In this document: piece by piece, positions 39,101 to 48,413 of the stretch
How positions within the stretch are numbered: position 1 is the first letter of the stretch
Layout: every line of letters begins with the position of its first letter
Source: DATKMP01 sp963790045
GTDB lineage: Bacteria; Bacteroidota; Ignavibacteria; UBA10030
DNA length: 64,000 nucleotides
Direction: 5' to 3'
Assembly: GCA_963790045.1 (NCBI GenBank)
Contig: CAWBMS010000009.1
Coordinates: 124,001-188,000, forward strand
Notes under the pieces: generated by a model
The model's input: the letters and a program-made list of their open reading frames with translations, nothing else
Database searches by the model: none
Told to the model about the DNA's origin: nothing
Translations under genes and position numbers: made by a program

Positions 39101-39523
39101 AAGTATCCGTATTTATTTGTCATAAATGTGCCGAATCCTGCAAACCCTAGAAGGTCTGTACCTGAGTTGGTTGATAGTTCGGTAACGGCGCGTTTGGTTC
39201 TTCAACCAAACGACATATTGAATGCATATATCGGTTATGATTATAAGGGATTCTCGGGACGAGTTTCGTTTGTGTTCCAAGGAAATTCTGTTACATATAT
39301 CAGCAGTTCACAGTCTGAAACGGATGGGTACACCAAGGATTATTTCCGGGTAGATGCTTCCGCCAGATACATACTTCCTCCGTGGCCCAACGTGCAGATT
39401 TTCTTAGATGTATTTAATATTAATAAGGAAGCGAATATTTCACAACAGCAGTCGATCAATGGTTTTACGTCTGAAAACTTTTATGGTCTCACTGCAAATT
39501 TTGGAATTCGCTATACATTATAA
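36152..39523 (+). CDS. TonB-dependent receptor with STN and carboxypeptidase-like domains
   Basis: Outer-membrane active transporter/transducer of 1123 aa. Signal peptide residues 1-24. The STN signalling domain spans about 50-130 (ISIKLVNEPVISAIKKVAMAV...LDQILLGMEIQYSI). A carboxypeptidase-regulatory-like domain spans 143-225 (GQVLDSQTKDPLPGANVVIKG). The plug is 245-390, with QAISRLPGVSTTQSSGEAQK and LTPDMNANAIGGFVNMELREA, the latter reminiscent of the Xanthomonas/Caulobacter receptor group rather than SusC. A beta-barrel runs to the C-terminus, ending FGIRYTL. No SusD follows; a T9SS beta-helix protein takes that place. Confidence 0.93.
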   Translation: MNCYSKMRIILFFIIVLSSQIVLAQEETSMQVQASVSKTVEKPALSYSSTVYGPISIKLVNEPVISAIKKVAMAVHLRPVLDNDFIKKDKKVNLTLEVASLSEALDQILLGMEIQYSITESGLLVFTQEQAQENQAKGSGSLKGQVLDSQTKDPLPGANVVIKGTSLGASTDIDGTYILYNVPVGTQAIVASYVGYVPTTVKVDVTKNSSISQNIYLKSTEIEGEAVVITGQAHGQLQAINQQISSDKITNIVSEERIQQLPDFNAAQAISRLPGVSTTQSSGEAQKVVIRGMAPQYNNISIGGISLASTGSNQIGITSLGGGVASQDRSVDLTMVTPYMIKTIQLFKSLTPDMNANAIGGFVNMELREAPSGLKTDVVWQSGYTQMSDTYGNYRAMVSASDRFFNDKLGIYVLANAENYDRSADNLSAGYNTSSSVHDSVTGYRPVNSTSVTLDRHIETRKRYGANLILDYTLPSGSIQLVNMFSRLNSNYKDYNTTYDFYFDHNINFTFNDGETNTDLSVNSLNLTNDFGFMSVNLKAANTYSRNNRPNSHSYSFMQTGGSATSLPNERPEDVVKNAQYKGDTLVDLQNINLYSADYKENDQEYKADFKMPFNISSNISGYFQFGGDYRYNLHTNHQSTPYISPSGTLNGSDINAAIVSALVNKFNLKMSGKYFPGSDFTSSDPKLYKSFLDNKFGQMCWITDPTLLSSMTDYLSTNPAFASVNSTGGWFDGIYQEKVNDYKYIEKYFATYAMTQFNIGQSFLVVGGVRYEETKSLYDAYNMVDLRNNPPNQPYYPVSAFPESHNLLPQVQTKYDLTDWCDLRYSYTQTLARPDYTQLSPHYVINTTYTSVMAGNPNLKPAQAYNHDAEITIHDNYIGLLSFSYFYKTIEHFIYNTSYSLYSASSGAVIPVGLDSVGSFPLLAAKGSSVSGQATVSTYINSPYNATVKGIEADYQTSFWYLPVPLNGIVLGVNYTHISSEAKYPYLFVINVPNPANPRRSVPELVDSSVTARLVLQPNDILNAYIGYDYKGFSGRVSFVFQGNSVTYISSSQSETDGYTKDYFRVDASARYILPPWPNVQIFLDVFNINKEANISQQQSINGFTSENFYGLTANFGIRYTL

Positions 39524-39530
39524 AAATTGT

Positions 39531-39556
39531 AAGGATGTTTTTTAATGAGCATCCTT
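39531..39556 (+). terminator. Weak hairpin after the receptor gene
   Basis: AAGGATG (39531-39537) pairs with CATCCTT (39550-39556) around a T-rich loop. No T-run follows, so it may only attenuate expression of the next gene. Confidence 0.45.
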
Positions 39557-39612
39557 GTTAATTTCGGTACGAAATAAAATTATTTTTAACCACAAAATAA
39601 AGGAGTAAAAAT

Positions 39613-41376
39613 ATGAAGAATTCTTTAAGATTATTTGTTCTTTTGTCCATTGTTGCTATGGCGATTTTCTTCCCTGTAGCTCTTTTGGCAGACACTGTAT
39701 ATGTGCACAGTGATGTGTCGCCCAACGAAGGAGGGCTGAATACTGCTATATCCAACGTATCCAACCTTTCTACGACGGTATTCAAACTGGATGCGGGCGG
39801 CTATTATATTCTCAGTGGTGCTATTACTGTTCCGCCCAATCAACATCTTACGATTGTTGCAGATGAGGCAACAATATCATCATCGGCACCACCTCAGATT
39901 TTGGAAACTTCTCAGGTTTCACTTTCGTACCTTATTGATTGTTTTGGAGATGTAACATTAAAAAATCTGTGGTTAACGTATGCCAATACCGGAGGTACGC
40001 AGAAGGGAACACCTGTTGAATTTGATGAGGATTCTATCCGTCATAAAAATACAGGTGTGTTCGAAGGATGTATTTTTGATTATGCGCCTGTTCCCGGAGC
40101 AATAGAGATACGAGCGACAAATTTTAATGGCGTCTTTAAGGGTTGCTACTGGCGCAATAATACGGATTCTCATTATCGTTATTATGGACGAAGTATATCG
40201 TTCCCTTATGCCACTACTGGCTGGCACCAAGATACAGTTTCTTTTGAGAATTGCACTTTTTCTAACTTAGGATATGCCTATATGGGGTACCAACCAGGTG
40301 AAGGCACGCCTGAAACCGTAGATTACATAACGTTTAATCATTGCACGTTTATTAATACGATGATGCATGCTCTTGAGCCGTCGTTCTGGGAATATGTTTC
40401 TGTTACAAACTGTCTTTATACGAATATTTTTATGTATGGGGATATCATCGTAAATCGTGAAACCCCTTGGCAGCTCAGCGGTGCGATAAATATCGACAGC
40501 TTAAGTGCGGCAAGCACGAGTGCTGCATTTCCACTTGTTAACGTAGAAGCTAATCGCCATATATTATTCGCAAACAACAGCTATTATCTTGAAAAATGGT
40601 TGACAGATTTTATGAAAGGTGGTAATGCATATTCCGATACAGCAGGAGTGATATTTAAACCGCATCCGATGCCTATGTTATCCGCAAGGACAATAAGCTT
40701 CTTTGAAGGCATTGATCCTGTGTCTGGGAAAAAAGCCCATCCATATATTGTCAAGGCTAATCTTGATTCGACGGATAATCCAGGTTTTGTGCAAGCCCCG
40801 ACGAATCAAGCAGGTATAGACACCTTTTTGATTGCTAGATGGTTAACTGGTGCTAATGTTGATTGGTCATATAATGCTAGCGATGATATTAATGGTCTAT
40901 GGCCGATGAATGAAGACTTGTCATATTCGAATGCTACATTAAAAGCGGCTGGAATGGCTGGGTATCCTCTGGGAGATCTATATCACTGGTGGCCGACTCA
41001 ATATGCTTCATGGGCACAACAACAAGCTTCAGAGCATTCAAGAATTAATACATGGCTATCGACCGGATCCGATCCAGGTTCTACTGGCGTGCAAAAGCAG
41101 CCAGGCGTTCCAAATAATTATGAATTGTCTCAAAATTATCCGAATCCATTTAACCCCACAACCAGAATTGATTATTCGATTCCAGAGAAAAACCATGTGT
41201 CTCTGAAAGTGTATAATCTTATTGGCCAAGAAGTTGCAACTTTGGTCGATGGTATTCAACAGGCAGGAAAGTACGCTGCTACGTTTGACGGCAAAAATTT
41301 GGCCAGCGGCGTTTACTTCTATCGGTTGCAAACCGGTGAATACTCTGTTACCAAGAAGTTGGTGCTTTTGAAGTAG
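39613..41376 (+). CDS. Secreted beta-helix-like protein with T9SS sorting domain
   Basis: A 587-aa exported protein. Signal peptide residues 1-26 (...FFPVALLAD). The middle has repeated short beta-strand phrases such as GVFEGCIFDYAP, GVFKGCYWRNNTDS, VSFENCTFSNLGYAY and ITFNHCTFINTMMHA, the pattern of a right-handed parallel beta-helix (pectate-lyase-like or DUF5123-like). The last 80 residues form a type A T9SS tail: YELSQNYPNPFNPTTRIDYSI, LIGQEVATLVDG, LASGVYFYRLQ and KKLVLLK. It is directly after the TonB receptor. It may bind or cut a polysaccharide at the surface; no catalytic site is evident. Confidence 0.82.
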   Translation: MKNSLRLFVLLSIVAMAIFFPVALLADTVYVHSDVSPNEGGLNTAISNVSNLSTTVFKLDAGGYYILSGAITVPPNQHLTIVADEATISSSAPPQILETSQVSLSYLIDCFGDVTLKNLWLTYANTGGTQKGTPVEFDEDSIRHKNTGVFEGCIFDYAPVPGAIEIRATNFNGVFKGCYWRNNTDSHYRYYGRSISFPYATTGWHQDTVSFENCTFSNLGYAYMGYQPGEGTPETVDYITFNHCTFINTMMHALEPSFWEYVSVTNCLYTNIFMYGDIIVNRETPWQLSGAINIDSLSAASTSAAFPLVNVEANRHILFANNSYYLEKWLTDFMKGGNAYSDTAGVIFKPHPMPMLSARTISFFEGIDPVSGKKAHPYIVKANLDSTDNPGFVQAPTNQAGIDTFLIARWLTGANVDWSYNASDDINGLWPMNEDLSYSNATLKAAGMAGYPLGDLYHWWPTQYASWAQQQASEHSRINTWLSTGSDPGSTGVQKQPGVPNNYELSQNYPNPFNPTTRIDYSIPEKNHVSLKVYNLIGQEVATLVDGIQQAGKYAATFDGKNLASGVYFYRLQTGEYSVTKKLVLLK

Positions 41377-41699
41377 TACAATTTCTTTAAGTCTTCTCTC
41401 GTCCCGAATGAAGATCGTTATATGTATGATCTTTGAAACCGGGACGGGAGGAGTCCGCCAGGTGAATGTCGAGTCTGGTTTGTATCGGCAATTGGTGCTT
41501 TTAATTTTATACAATGTATAGTAGTATCTTAAATAATGCGGTATTATATCGGTAACATTCATGGGCATCTTGTGATGGTCCTTTTGAACAGTGAATATTA
41601 CAAGGTGTTTGGTTTTCCCGAGGACCGTGGAGGGCTCTTTCGGAGAGTAGTACAGCTATTAATAAACAAATATTAAATATCCAACAATTTGGAGGAAAT
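41377..41699. other. Intergenic region with a long imperfect hairpin
   Basis: Between the two T9SS genes, CTTCTCTCGTCCCG (41393-41406) pairs with CGGGACGGGAGGAG (41440-41453), with two G-U pairs. An inner AAGATC/GATCTT stem is at 41411-41433. No T-run follows on either strand. It may cap the upstream mRNA. The remaining 250 bp show only a good ribosome binding site (GGAGGAAAT) before the next gene. Confidence 0.5.
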
Positions 41700-44600
41700 A
41701 TGAAAACCTTTATACGTGTAGTTCTGTACAGTATGCTGTTCCTCTTAGGAATGAGCATGTCAATGGCACAGGATGTGTCGTTCATAGCAGGTCCTACAAT
41801 TACCCTAGGTTCACCAGCGAACAATGGCGGATTTACTTGGGGAGATGTGAATAAAGACGGCTATCTGGATGTATTGGTCCGCCAAAACAATTTAATGATT
41901 AACAATGGTTCAACATTTACACAATCTGCGATTGCGAATATTCCAGCCGGGGCAGATGCAGTCGGTGTAGCATTTGCCGATTTTAACGGCGATGGCGTTC
42001 TTGATATGTATGAACTTTCTCAATCCACAAACATACCGAGTGTGCTGATTAATAACGCTGGAGTCTTTACAGCAAAAAATACGGGTGACCTCGGAAGTGC
42101 AGGTGCCACCGGTACATCATACGGTGGAATAACTGTTGGAGATATTGACCACAGTAATAATTTGACTTTAGTATACGCTGGATTGCCGAGTAGCGGAAAT
42201 TTACCGGCAACGGCCACCGCTTCGAACGATGGTGGTGTTTATATGTATAAATACGGTGCATCCGGGTTTACTAGTATCGGTAGAGGATCTGCCACTCCGG
42301 TTATTGATCAATCACGCACGTTTGAATCTTGGAATATAGCATTCTTTGACGCAACAAACGATGGTTATCCTGATTTGTTAATGCCAGGTTACCGAAGTAA
42401 TACCCAAGCATTTGATGTGAATAATGGAAATGGTACAAGAAAAGGAACGATTCTTTATGTAAATGATGGAACAGGAAAATTTTATGTTCCGGATTCATCA
42501 ACACTTCATCGTCCTATCTATGAAATCGATTCTATTTCTGGCGGAGTCATTTATGCTGGAATGAAAAAAGATACAGGTGTCATCGTAGATGATACCGTTC
42601 GACACTTTGAAGGTCTCTGCGCTCTTGTTGCTGATTTCAACAATGATGGTAATATGGATATAATTTTTGCATCGAATGGTAGTGCAATTAATCGCGACGC
42701 TTTTGAAACTACGCATAACAATGTTATCATCTACGGAAAAGGCGATGGTACATTTACTTACAAATGGAATGGAACCAACGTTGTAGCGAGCGGATTACCA
42801 GTTAACAGTTACATTCGTTCATGGGCCGCTGGTGATTATAATAACGATGGATATGTCGATGTTCTTGGAAGCGATAACACAAACTGCTTGTTTAAAAATA
42901 ACGGCAACGGTACGTTTACCAATATGACTACAGCCGATAACCTATCACTATTACCAAGTGCCACGTGGCGAAGTATTGGTTTTGTAGACTATAATAATGA
43001 TGGTCTCCTTGATATTTTTGCGTACACGGGTACTAATATTGCGCTGTTAAAGAGTAGCAACAATACAAACAAGTGGATTGGATTCCAACCTATTGGTAGC
43101 GGTAATAACCAATCAGCTATCGGTGCCAAGTTCACGCTGTTTACCGATACTGTAAAACAAACTCGTATTATTACTTCTGACGCAGGCGCAGAAGGTATGG
43201 GCGGCACTTTGTGGGCAAACTTTGGTATTGGAACAAGGACGAAAGTCGATAGTTTACATGTTCAATGGCCCGATGGCAACAAACAGTCATTTATATTGAA
43301 TCCTGCAAACAATACTCTTGCAGTCAATAAATACTATACGATTCAGGAAGGATCCATTATTCCAACTGCGCCAGTGATTACACGGCCATCTTGGGCTGCT
43401 GGAGATACTTCTTTAACTTCATCGGACACACTGAAATGGACTGCAGCAACAACTGGTAGCGGTACAACCACCTATACAGTTCAAATTGCTACAAATTCAT
43501 CATTCACGACGATAGCAAAAACAATCACTTCAGTACCCGACGAACAGCACAATAGTAAGAATGGGATTATCCACGAAGTACTACTGGCGCGTACAGGCGT
43601 TCGATAATAATTTGCCAAGCCCGGTTTCAGCTATCGATAGTTTCCGGACACAGATTATCGCTTGCACCACAACACCAAAGCTCGTTAGCCCAGCAGTTAA
43701 TTCGACAACAGTATCCTCGAATAATGCCAAGTTGGTGGTTGGCTATGTTGGGACAGCCTCGACGTATCATTTCCAACTGGATACTCTCAATAAATTCGCT
43801 TATCGAGATACTGTATCCGTAGCAGCAAATAAATCGAGTGGATTAATGCTCAACGATTCGACAAGCGATTATGATACGACATGGACGATCGCTTCAACCT
43901 TAAAGCCGAGCAAAAAGTATTTCTGGCGTATACGAGGATACAATCCGGCGGGATCTTCCACATTTTCGGCTGTGGATTCATTCACGGTTATGTTCGTACC
44001 TGCTACACCGACACTTTTGTATCCGATAAAAAATGCACCTAATGTGTCTGCACAAAATCTCACATTTAAGTGGTATTCGGTGGCTGGAGACAGCAATTAC
44101 GTGCTTCAGTATTTTACTTCCACACCTAATGGGTTAGCAACGGTTACCGATTCAATTAATAAAAGCCATGATACAACATTCACGGTTCCTTTATTAGAAA
44201 ATCGCGCGAAGTATTATTGGCACGTTCTGGCTTGGAACCAAGGTGGAGCAAGCTCCTATAGTGCGATAGATTCTTTTACAACCGTAACGGAAGTAGCTAC
44301 AGCACCAGTCTTGGTTTCGCCAAAAGCGCCAACGACATCAGATCGACGAGCGACGTTCGTATGGAACTCTGCAGTGAACGCGTTAAAGTATCATCTTATG
44401 GTTATTACCGGTAATGATACGGTCGAAAATGTCATAACTAGTGATACGACATTCCAAATAAAGGATACTTTACAAGCCAATACGACATACTATTGGAAAG
44501 TAAGTTCTATCAATTTAGGCGGTGAAGGAACTTTCGGAAGTTTGGCGCACTTTGCCACCACAACGACTGTCGGTGTTGAAACAAGTAATAGCCAGATACC

Positions 44601-44883
44601 GAAAGAGTTTGCGTTAAACCAAAACTATCCGAATCCGTTCAACCCCTCGACAATCATTTCGTACTCACTCCCGAAGAGTGCATTTGTAAAGCTTCAAGTG
44701 TACGATGTGTTAGGTTGTCTGATTACTACCTTAGTTGACGGTATTCAACCGGCAAGCGTACAGAATATACGGTTCAATGCTGCAGGATTAAGCAGCGGTG
44801 TTTATATCTACCGTATTCATGCACGAAGTCAAGATGGATCCAATGAATTTACTTCTTCGAAGAAACTTCTTCTGATGAAGTAA
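41700..44883 (+). CDS. FG-GAP/ASPIC/Fn3 surface protein with T9SS tail (one +1 frameshift)
   Basis: A secreted protein of about 1060 aa. The signal peptide ends MSMSMAQD. Residues 35-450 hold FG-GAP/VCBS repeats with calcium-type loops: GDVNKDGYLDVL, ADFNGDGVLDMY, ADFNNDGNMDII, GDYNNDGYVDVL and VDYNNDGLLDIF. An ASPIC/UnbV domain follows (IGAKFTLFTD...LHVQWPDGNKQSF). Four or so fibronectin-like repeats with KYYWRVQAF, KYFWRIRGYN, KYYWHVLAWN and YYWKVSS lead to the T9SS tail QNYPNPFNPSTIISYSL. The frame breaks near 43538-43543: dropping one base joins TITSVPD to NSTIVRMGLSTKYYWRV. Probably a surface adhesin or carbohydrate-binding protein; no enzyme motif seen. Confidence 0.85.
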
Positions 44884-44896
44884 TAGCTTGTTGTAC

Positions 44897-44929
44897 CATG
44901 CGGCTCTTCGTTTCAGAAGGAGCCGCATG
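44897..44929 (+). terminator. Hairpin after the FG-GAP gene
   Basis: CATGCGGCTC (44897-44906) pairs with GAGCCGCATG (44920-44929), followed by ATTTTG. A plausible first terminator. Confidence 0.75.
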
Positions 44930-44968
44930 ATTTTGTAAAATTAGATATTTAAAAAACTTTACGAAGTC

Positions 44969-45004
44969 AATCCCGGTTTGCATAGCAAATCGGGATTTTT
45001 TTTA
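44969..45004 (+). terminator. Strong intrinsic terminator
   Basis: AATCCCGGTTTGC (44969-44981) pairs with GCAAATCGGGATT (44985-44997), with one G-U pair and a 3-nt loop, followed by a T-run to 45004. It closes the sigma/receptor/T9SS unit. Confidence 0.9.
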
Positions 45005-45036
45005 TCTGCAACCTTAGTTTGAATGAAGTCAGCGCT

Positions 45037-45760
45037 ATGAAAACAAAATTTGTAAAAGGATATCACTTGTTTTTATTGTTTCTTCTTTAGCCATAGGCCA
45101 GGTACATCTGCCCCGCCTTATTAGCGACGGCATGGTGTTGCAACGAAATACGAATGTAAAAATCTAGGGGGTGGGCTGCGCCAAACAAACACATTACACT
45201 TCATTTTATTGATTCTGTTTATCGACGACAGCAGGTGTTCAAGGAGAATGGAATGTTTTGCTCCCCGGGTTAAATGCCGGTGGTCCATTTATAATGGAAA
45301 TTAACGCCAAGAATGTTATCACGATTCATGATGTTTTTAATCGGCGATGTGTGGGTGTGTTCCGGCCAATCGAATATGGAATTACCGATGTAGCGCGTCA
45401 GCCCGTTGTATGAAGAAGAAATTGCCAATTCCGAAAATACGTTTATCCGGCAGTTGGGCAGCTGTCAACCTGCAAACCATCCTGAAATTTTCTGCCGCAG
45501 CGTATTTTCGGAAAAACATTGTATGAAAAACACCACATTCCCATTGGATTGATTAATACAAGCTTGGGCGGATTCAAAACATGATCCCGTGAACGGTGGA
45601 TTTATGTTAGACGAATCGTACACAATTATTGCAGATCGTGATATAATAGATTTGAGGGGAACTTGGAAGTATCGCCTTAGTGCACAAATGGAACCGTTAG
45701 CAAGCCAGACGTTTATATGCTGGAAGCCGGAGGGATTGTACAATGCAATGCTGGCACCGT
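45037..45760 (+). pseudogene. Decayed SGNH/sialate O-acetylesterase-type gene
   Basis: Fragments in shifting frames spell a carbohydrate esterase common in polysaccharide loci: a hydrophobic signal stretch, VHLPRLISDGMVLQRNTNVKI, WGWAAP, LLPGLNAGGPFIMEINAKN, then the catalytic block GDVWVCSGQSNMELPM (45330-45390). Later come GKTLYEKHHIPIGLINTSLGG, DLRGTWKYRLSAQMEPLASQ and GLYNAMLAPL, where it stops. There is at least one in-frame TAG (after MELPM), several shifts of both signs, internal loss after residue 130 and a missing 3' half. This is real decay, unlike the single shifts elsewhere. The ancestor probably deacetylated xylan or another acetylated glycan. Confidence 0.82.
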
Positions 45761-45807
45761 TATATAGTCGTTCCTGAAGAAGAAGAAAGAGGTAATAAAA
45801 ACAGGTA

Positions 45808-46005
45808 AAGCGGGAAAAAAGAGATACGGTTGATGGTGTCGTTGTTGATGTTGAAACATCTACGGAACTTGAGTGACGAGAGTGTGGTGGAACAGTAAAG
45901 TGAGAATGCGTATTACCAATACTTCAGTGGGAAGGAGCAATTCACCGCATCGGCTTCCTGTGAAGCATCGGAGTTAGTACACTTTCGACATCGTTTTGCG
46001 CATTA
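45808..46005 (+). mobile_element. IS5-type transposase remnant (N-terminal DUF772 domain)
   Basis: One frame reads IRLMVSLLMLKHLRNLSDES, VVEQ, a stop, SENAYYQYFSGKEQF and then SCEASELVHFRHRF. This is the N-terminal segment of IS5-family transposases (DUF772 region). The catalytic DDE part is absent, the frame has stops at 45805 and 45895, and no terminal inverted repeats are evident. It lies directly after the truncated esterase, so the element probably took part in breaking it. Bases 46006-46121 hold only the promoter region of the next gene. Confidence 0.8.
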
Positions 46006-46121
46006 TCCTAATGTGTATGGCAATCATCGCAAAAAAATCTGTTTTTACAGAAAGTTTTTTATATACTTTAAGGGCATATAAAATTTTGTGATTAGCTATG
46101 TCGAACGTTAAATGAGGTATT

Positions 46122-46976
46122 ATGTTTCCAATCATTCAAAAAGAAGGCCTTGCTGAAACGATTTCCCGTTTTATTGTTCATGCTCCGCTTATTGCTCCCA
46201 AGCGAAAGCCCGGAATGTTTGTCATGCTTCGTATTAATGAGCATGGTGAGCGCATTCCCATCACATTGGTTGATAGTGATCCAAAAGCCGGAACGATCAC
46301 GCTCATTGTGCAAGGAATAGGGAGAACAACAAAAGAGTTGCTCACAATGAAAGCAGGAGATTCGCTGTCGGATGTCGTCGGTCCTTTGGGCAATCCGACG
46401 CCAATTGTGAAAGGAAAAACAGTTGCATGTGTCGGCGGCGGTGTTGGTACGGCGGAATTATTGCCCATTGCTCGTGCATTGAAGGAAGCGGGCAATACGA
46501 TTCACTCGATCGTCGGTGCGCGCAATAAAAATCTGGTGATTCTTGAAAACGAAATGAACACGTGCTCGAATTTTCTTTACATCACAACTGATGATGGCTC
46601 ATATTCGAAAAAAGGATTTGTTACTGATCAATTAAAAGAATTGTTGGATGGCGGTAAAGGAATCAATGTGGTATATGCCATCGGTCCGTTGCCAATGATG
46701 AAGGCGGTTTCAAATTTAACCCGCCAATATGGCATCAAAACATACGTCAGTTTAAATGCGATTATGGTAGATGGAACAGGAATGTGTGGCGGCTGCCGCG
46801 TGTCGGTTGGAGGAAAAATGAAATTTGCCTGCGTTGATGGACCGGAATTTGACGGACACGAAGTGGATTTTGATGAAATGCTGATGCGCAACCGTTCCTA
46901 CATGGATAGTGAACGAACTTCCTTACAACAATACGAACAACGAGATCATGTTTGTCGGCTGGAGGCAAGTGTATGA
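46122..46976 (+). CDS. nfnA: NADH-dependent ferredoxin:NADP oxidoreductase, small FAD subunit (NfnA type)
   Basis: Ferredoxin-NADP reductase-like protein of 284 aa, similar to sulfide dehydrogenase beta/dihydroorotate dehydrogenase electron-transfer subunits. FAD-binding half: PGMFVMLRINEHGERIPITLVD. NAD-binding half: VACVGGGVGTAELLPIARALK. A [2Fe-2S] site is near the C-terminus in DGTGMCGGCRVSVGGKMKFAC. Its stop overlaps the start of the larger subunit by ATGA, so translation is coupled. The pair moves electrons between NADH, NADPH and ferredoxin, in some organisms by bifurcation. Confidence 0.88.
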   Translation: MFPIIQKEGLAETISRFIVHAPLIAPKRKPGMFVMLRINEHGERIPITLVDSDPKAGTITLIVQGIGRTTKELLTMKAGDSLSDVVGPLGNPTPIVKGKTVACVGGGVGTAELLPIARALKEAGNTIHSIVGARNKNLVILENEMNTCSNFLYITTDDGSYSKKGFVTDQLKELLDGGKGINVVYAIGPLPMMKAVSNLTRQYGIKTYVSLNAIMVDGTGMCGGCRVSVGGKMKFACVDGPEFDGHEVDFDEMLMRNRSYMDSERTSLQQYEQRDHVCRLEASV

Positions 46977-48403
46977 GCGCGAATCAATTAAAACCATCTG
47001 AACGAATGAAAATTCAGCGCCAGCATTCCATCGAACAGAATGCGGAAGAACGCAGTCACAATTTCAAAGAAGTTTCATTGGGATTGGATGAAGTGTTGGC
47101 TTTAACGGAAGCATCGAGATGTCTCGAGTGTAAAGATCCGATTTGTATGCAGGGATGCCCTGTAAATGTGGATATCAAATCGTTCATCCAGCTCGTGAAT
47201 GAAAAGAAATTTGTTGAAGCGGTAAAAAAAATACGCGAGTCGAATTTTCTTCCGGCTATTTGCGGCCGCGTCTGCCCGCAGGAAGAACAATGTGAAAATG
47301 TTTGTACGCTCGGGAAAAAACACGATCCTGTTGCGATTGGTAAACTTGAACGGTTTGTTGCGGATTATGAATTGAAGTCCGGAGAATTTACCGTTCCAGC
47401 GATTGAAACGAAAAGGAATGAAAAAGTTGCGGTCGTTGGTTCAGGTCCTTCGGGATTGACATGTGCGGCTGAACTCGCAAAATATGGTTATGATGTAACA
47501 CTGTTCGAAGCATTGCATGAAGTAGGCGGCGTACTACGGTACGGTATTCCTGAATTTCGTCTCCCGCGAGAAATACTCGATGTAGAAATCAATCGTATCA
47601 AAGCATTGGGCGTAAACATTTATACGAATTTTGTTGTCGGACGAACAGCCACGGTCGATGAATTATTCAACGATTGGAAGTTCAGTGCAATATTTTTAGG
47701 AACAGGCGCCGGTACGCCGCACTTTATGGGAATTCCCGGCGAGAGTTTGAACGGCGTATATTCTTCCAATGAATTTCTCACGCGCGTCAATTTAATGAAA
47801 GCATATAAATTTCCAGAGTATGATACGCCGATTCGTCTTGGTAAGCACGTTGCTGTTATCGGCGGCGGCAACACGGCGATGGATGCCGTTCGTACGTCGA
47901 AACGGCTTGGAGCTGAAAAAGCATATTTAGTGTACCGTCGTTCGCGAAATGAAATGCCCGCACGTTTGGAAGAAATTCATCATGCGGAAGAAGAAGGAAT
48001 TGAGTTTCTGATGCTCACCAATCCGACCAAAATTCTTTCCGATGGAAAAAATAATGTTGTCGGTATGGAGTGCCAGAAAATGGAACTCGGTGAACCGGAT
48101 GCATCCGGCAGAAGAAAACCGGTTCCGATTCAAGGATCGGAATTTGTTCTTGATGTCGAAACAGTAATCGAAGCAGTCGGTCAAGCGCCGAATCCCATCA
48201 TTCAAGCGACAACCCCCGGGCTGGAAACAAGCAAGCGCAGTACTGTTGTGGTCAGTGAAACACAGCAAACCAATCGTACAGGAATTTTTGCCGGCGGCGA
48301 TTTGACACGCGGCGGTGCAACCGTCATTCTCGCTATGCGTGATGGAAAAACTGCTGCAGCAACGATTCATCAGTATTTACAAAATCACACACACGCATCA
48401 TAG
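46973..48403 (+). CDS. nfnB: NADPH-binding flavoprotein subunit (NfnB/GltD-like)
   Basis: About 476 aa, the partner of the preceding protein. N-terminal [4Fe-4S] cysteines occur in ASRCLECKDPICMQGCPVNVDI and CGRVCPQEEQCENVC. A first nucleotide-binding fold follows at KVAVVGSGPSGLTCAAEL with GGVLRYGIPEFRLP, and a second at HVAVIGGGNTAMDAVRT. It ends with GIFAGGDLTRGGATVILAMRDG, typical of the GltD family. The start is ATG 46973, preceded by GGAGG and overlapping the nfnA stop. No glutamate synthase large subunit is nearby, supporting the NfnAB reading over GltD. Confidence 0.9.
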   Translation: MSANQLKPSERMKIQRQHSIEQNAEERSHNFKEVSLGLDEVLALTEASRCLECKDPICMQGCPVNVDIKSFIQLVNEKKFVEAVKKIRESNFLPAICGRVCPQEEQCENVCTLGKKHDPVAIGKLERFVADYELKSGEFTVPAIETKRNEKVAVVGSGPSGLTCAAELAKYGYDVTLFEALHEVGGVLRYGIPEFRLPREILDVEINRIKALGVNIYTNFVVGRTATVDELFNDWKFSAIFLGTGAGTPHFMGIPGESLNGVYSSNEFLTRVNLMKAYKFPEYDTPIRLGKHVAVIGGGNTAMDAVRTSKRLGAEKAYLVYRRSRNEMPARLEEIHHAEEEGIEFLMLTNPTKILSDGKNNVVGMECQKMELGEPDASGRRKPVPIQGSEFVLDVETVIEAVGQAPNPIIQATTPGLETSKRSTVVVSETQQTNRTGIFAGGDLTRGGATVILAMRDGKTAAATIHQYLQNHTHAS

Positions 48404-48413
48404 AGGTGCAATC

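Noticed and set aside
36152..39523. SusC of a classic SusCD pair
   Set aside because: No SusD follows, and the plug resembles another receptor group. The STN domain and sigma/FecR neighbours fit a signalling receptor.
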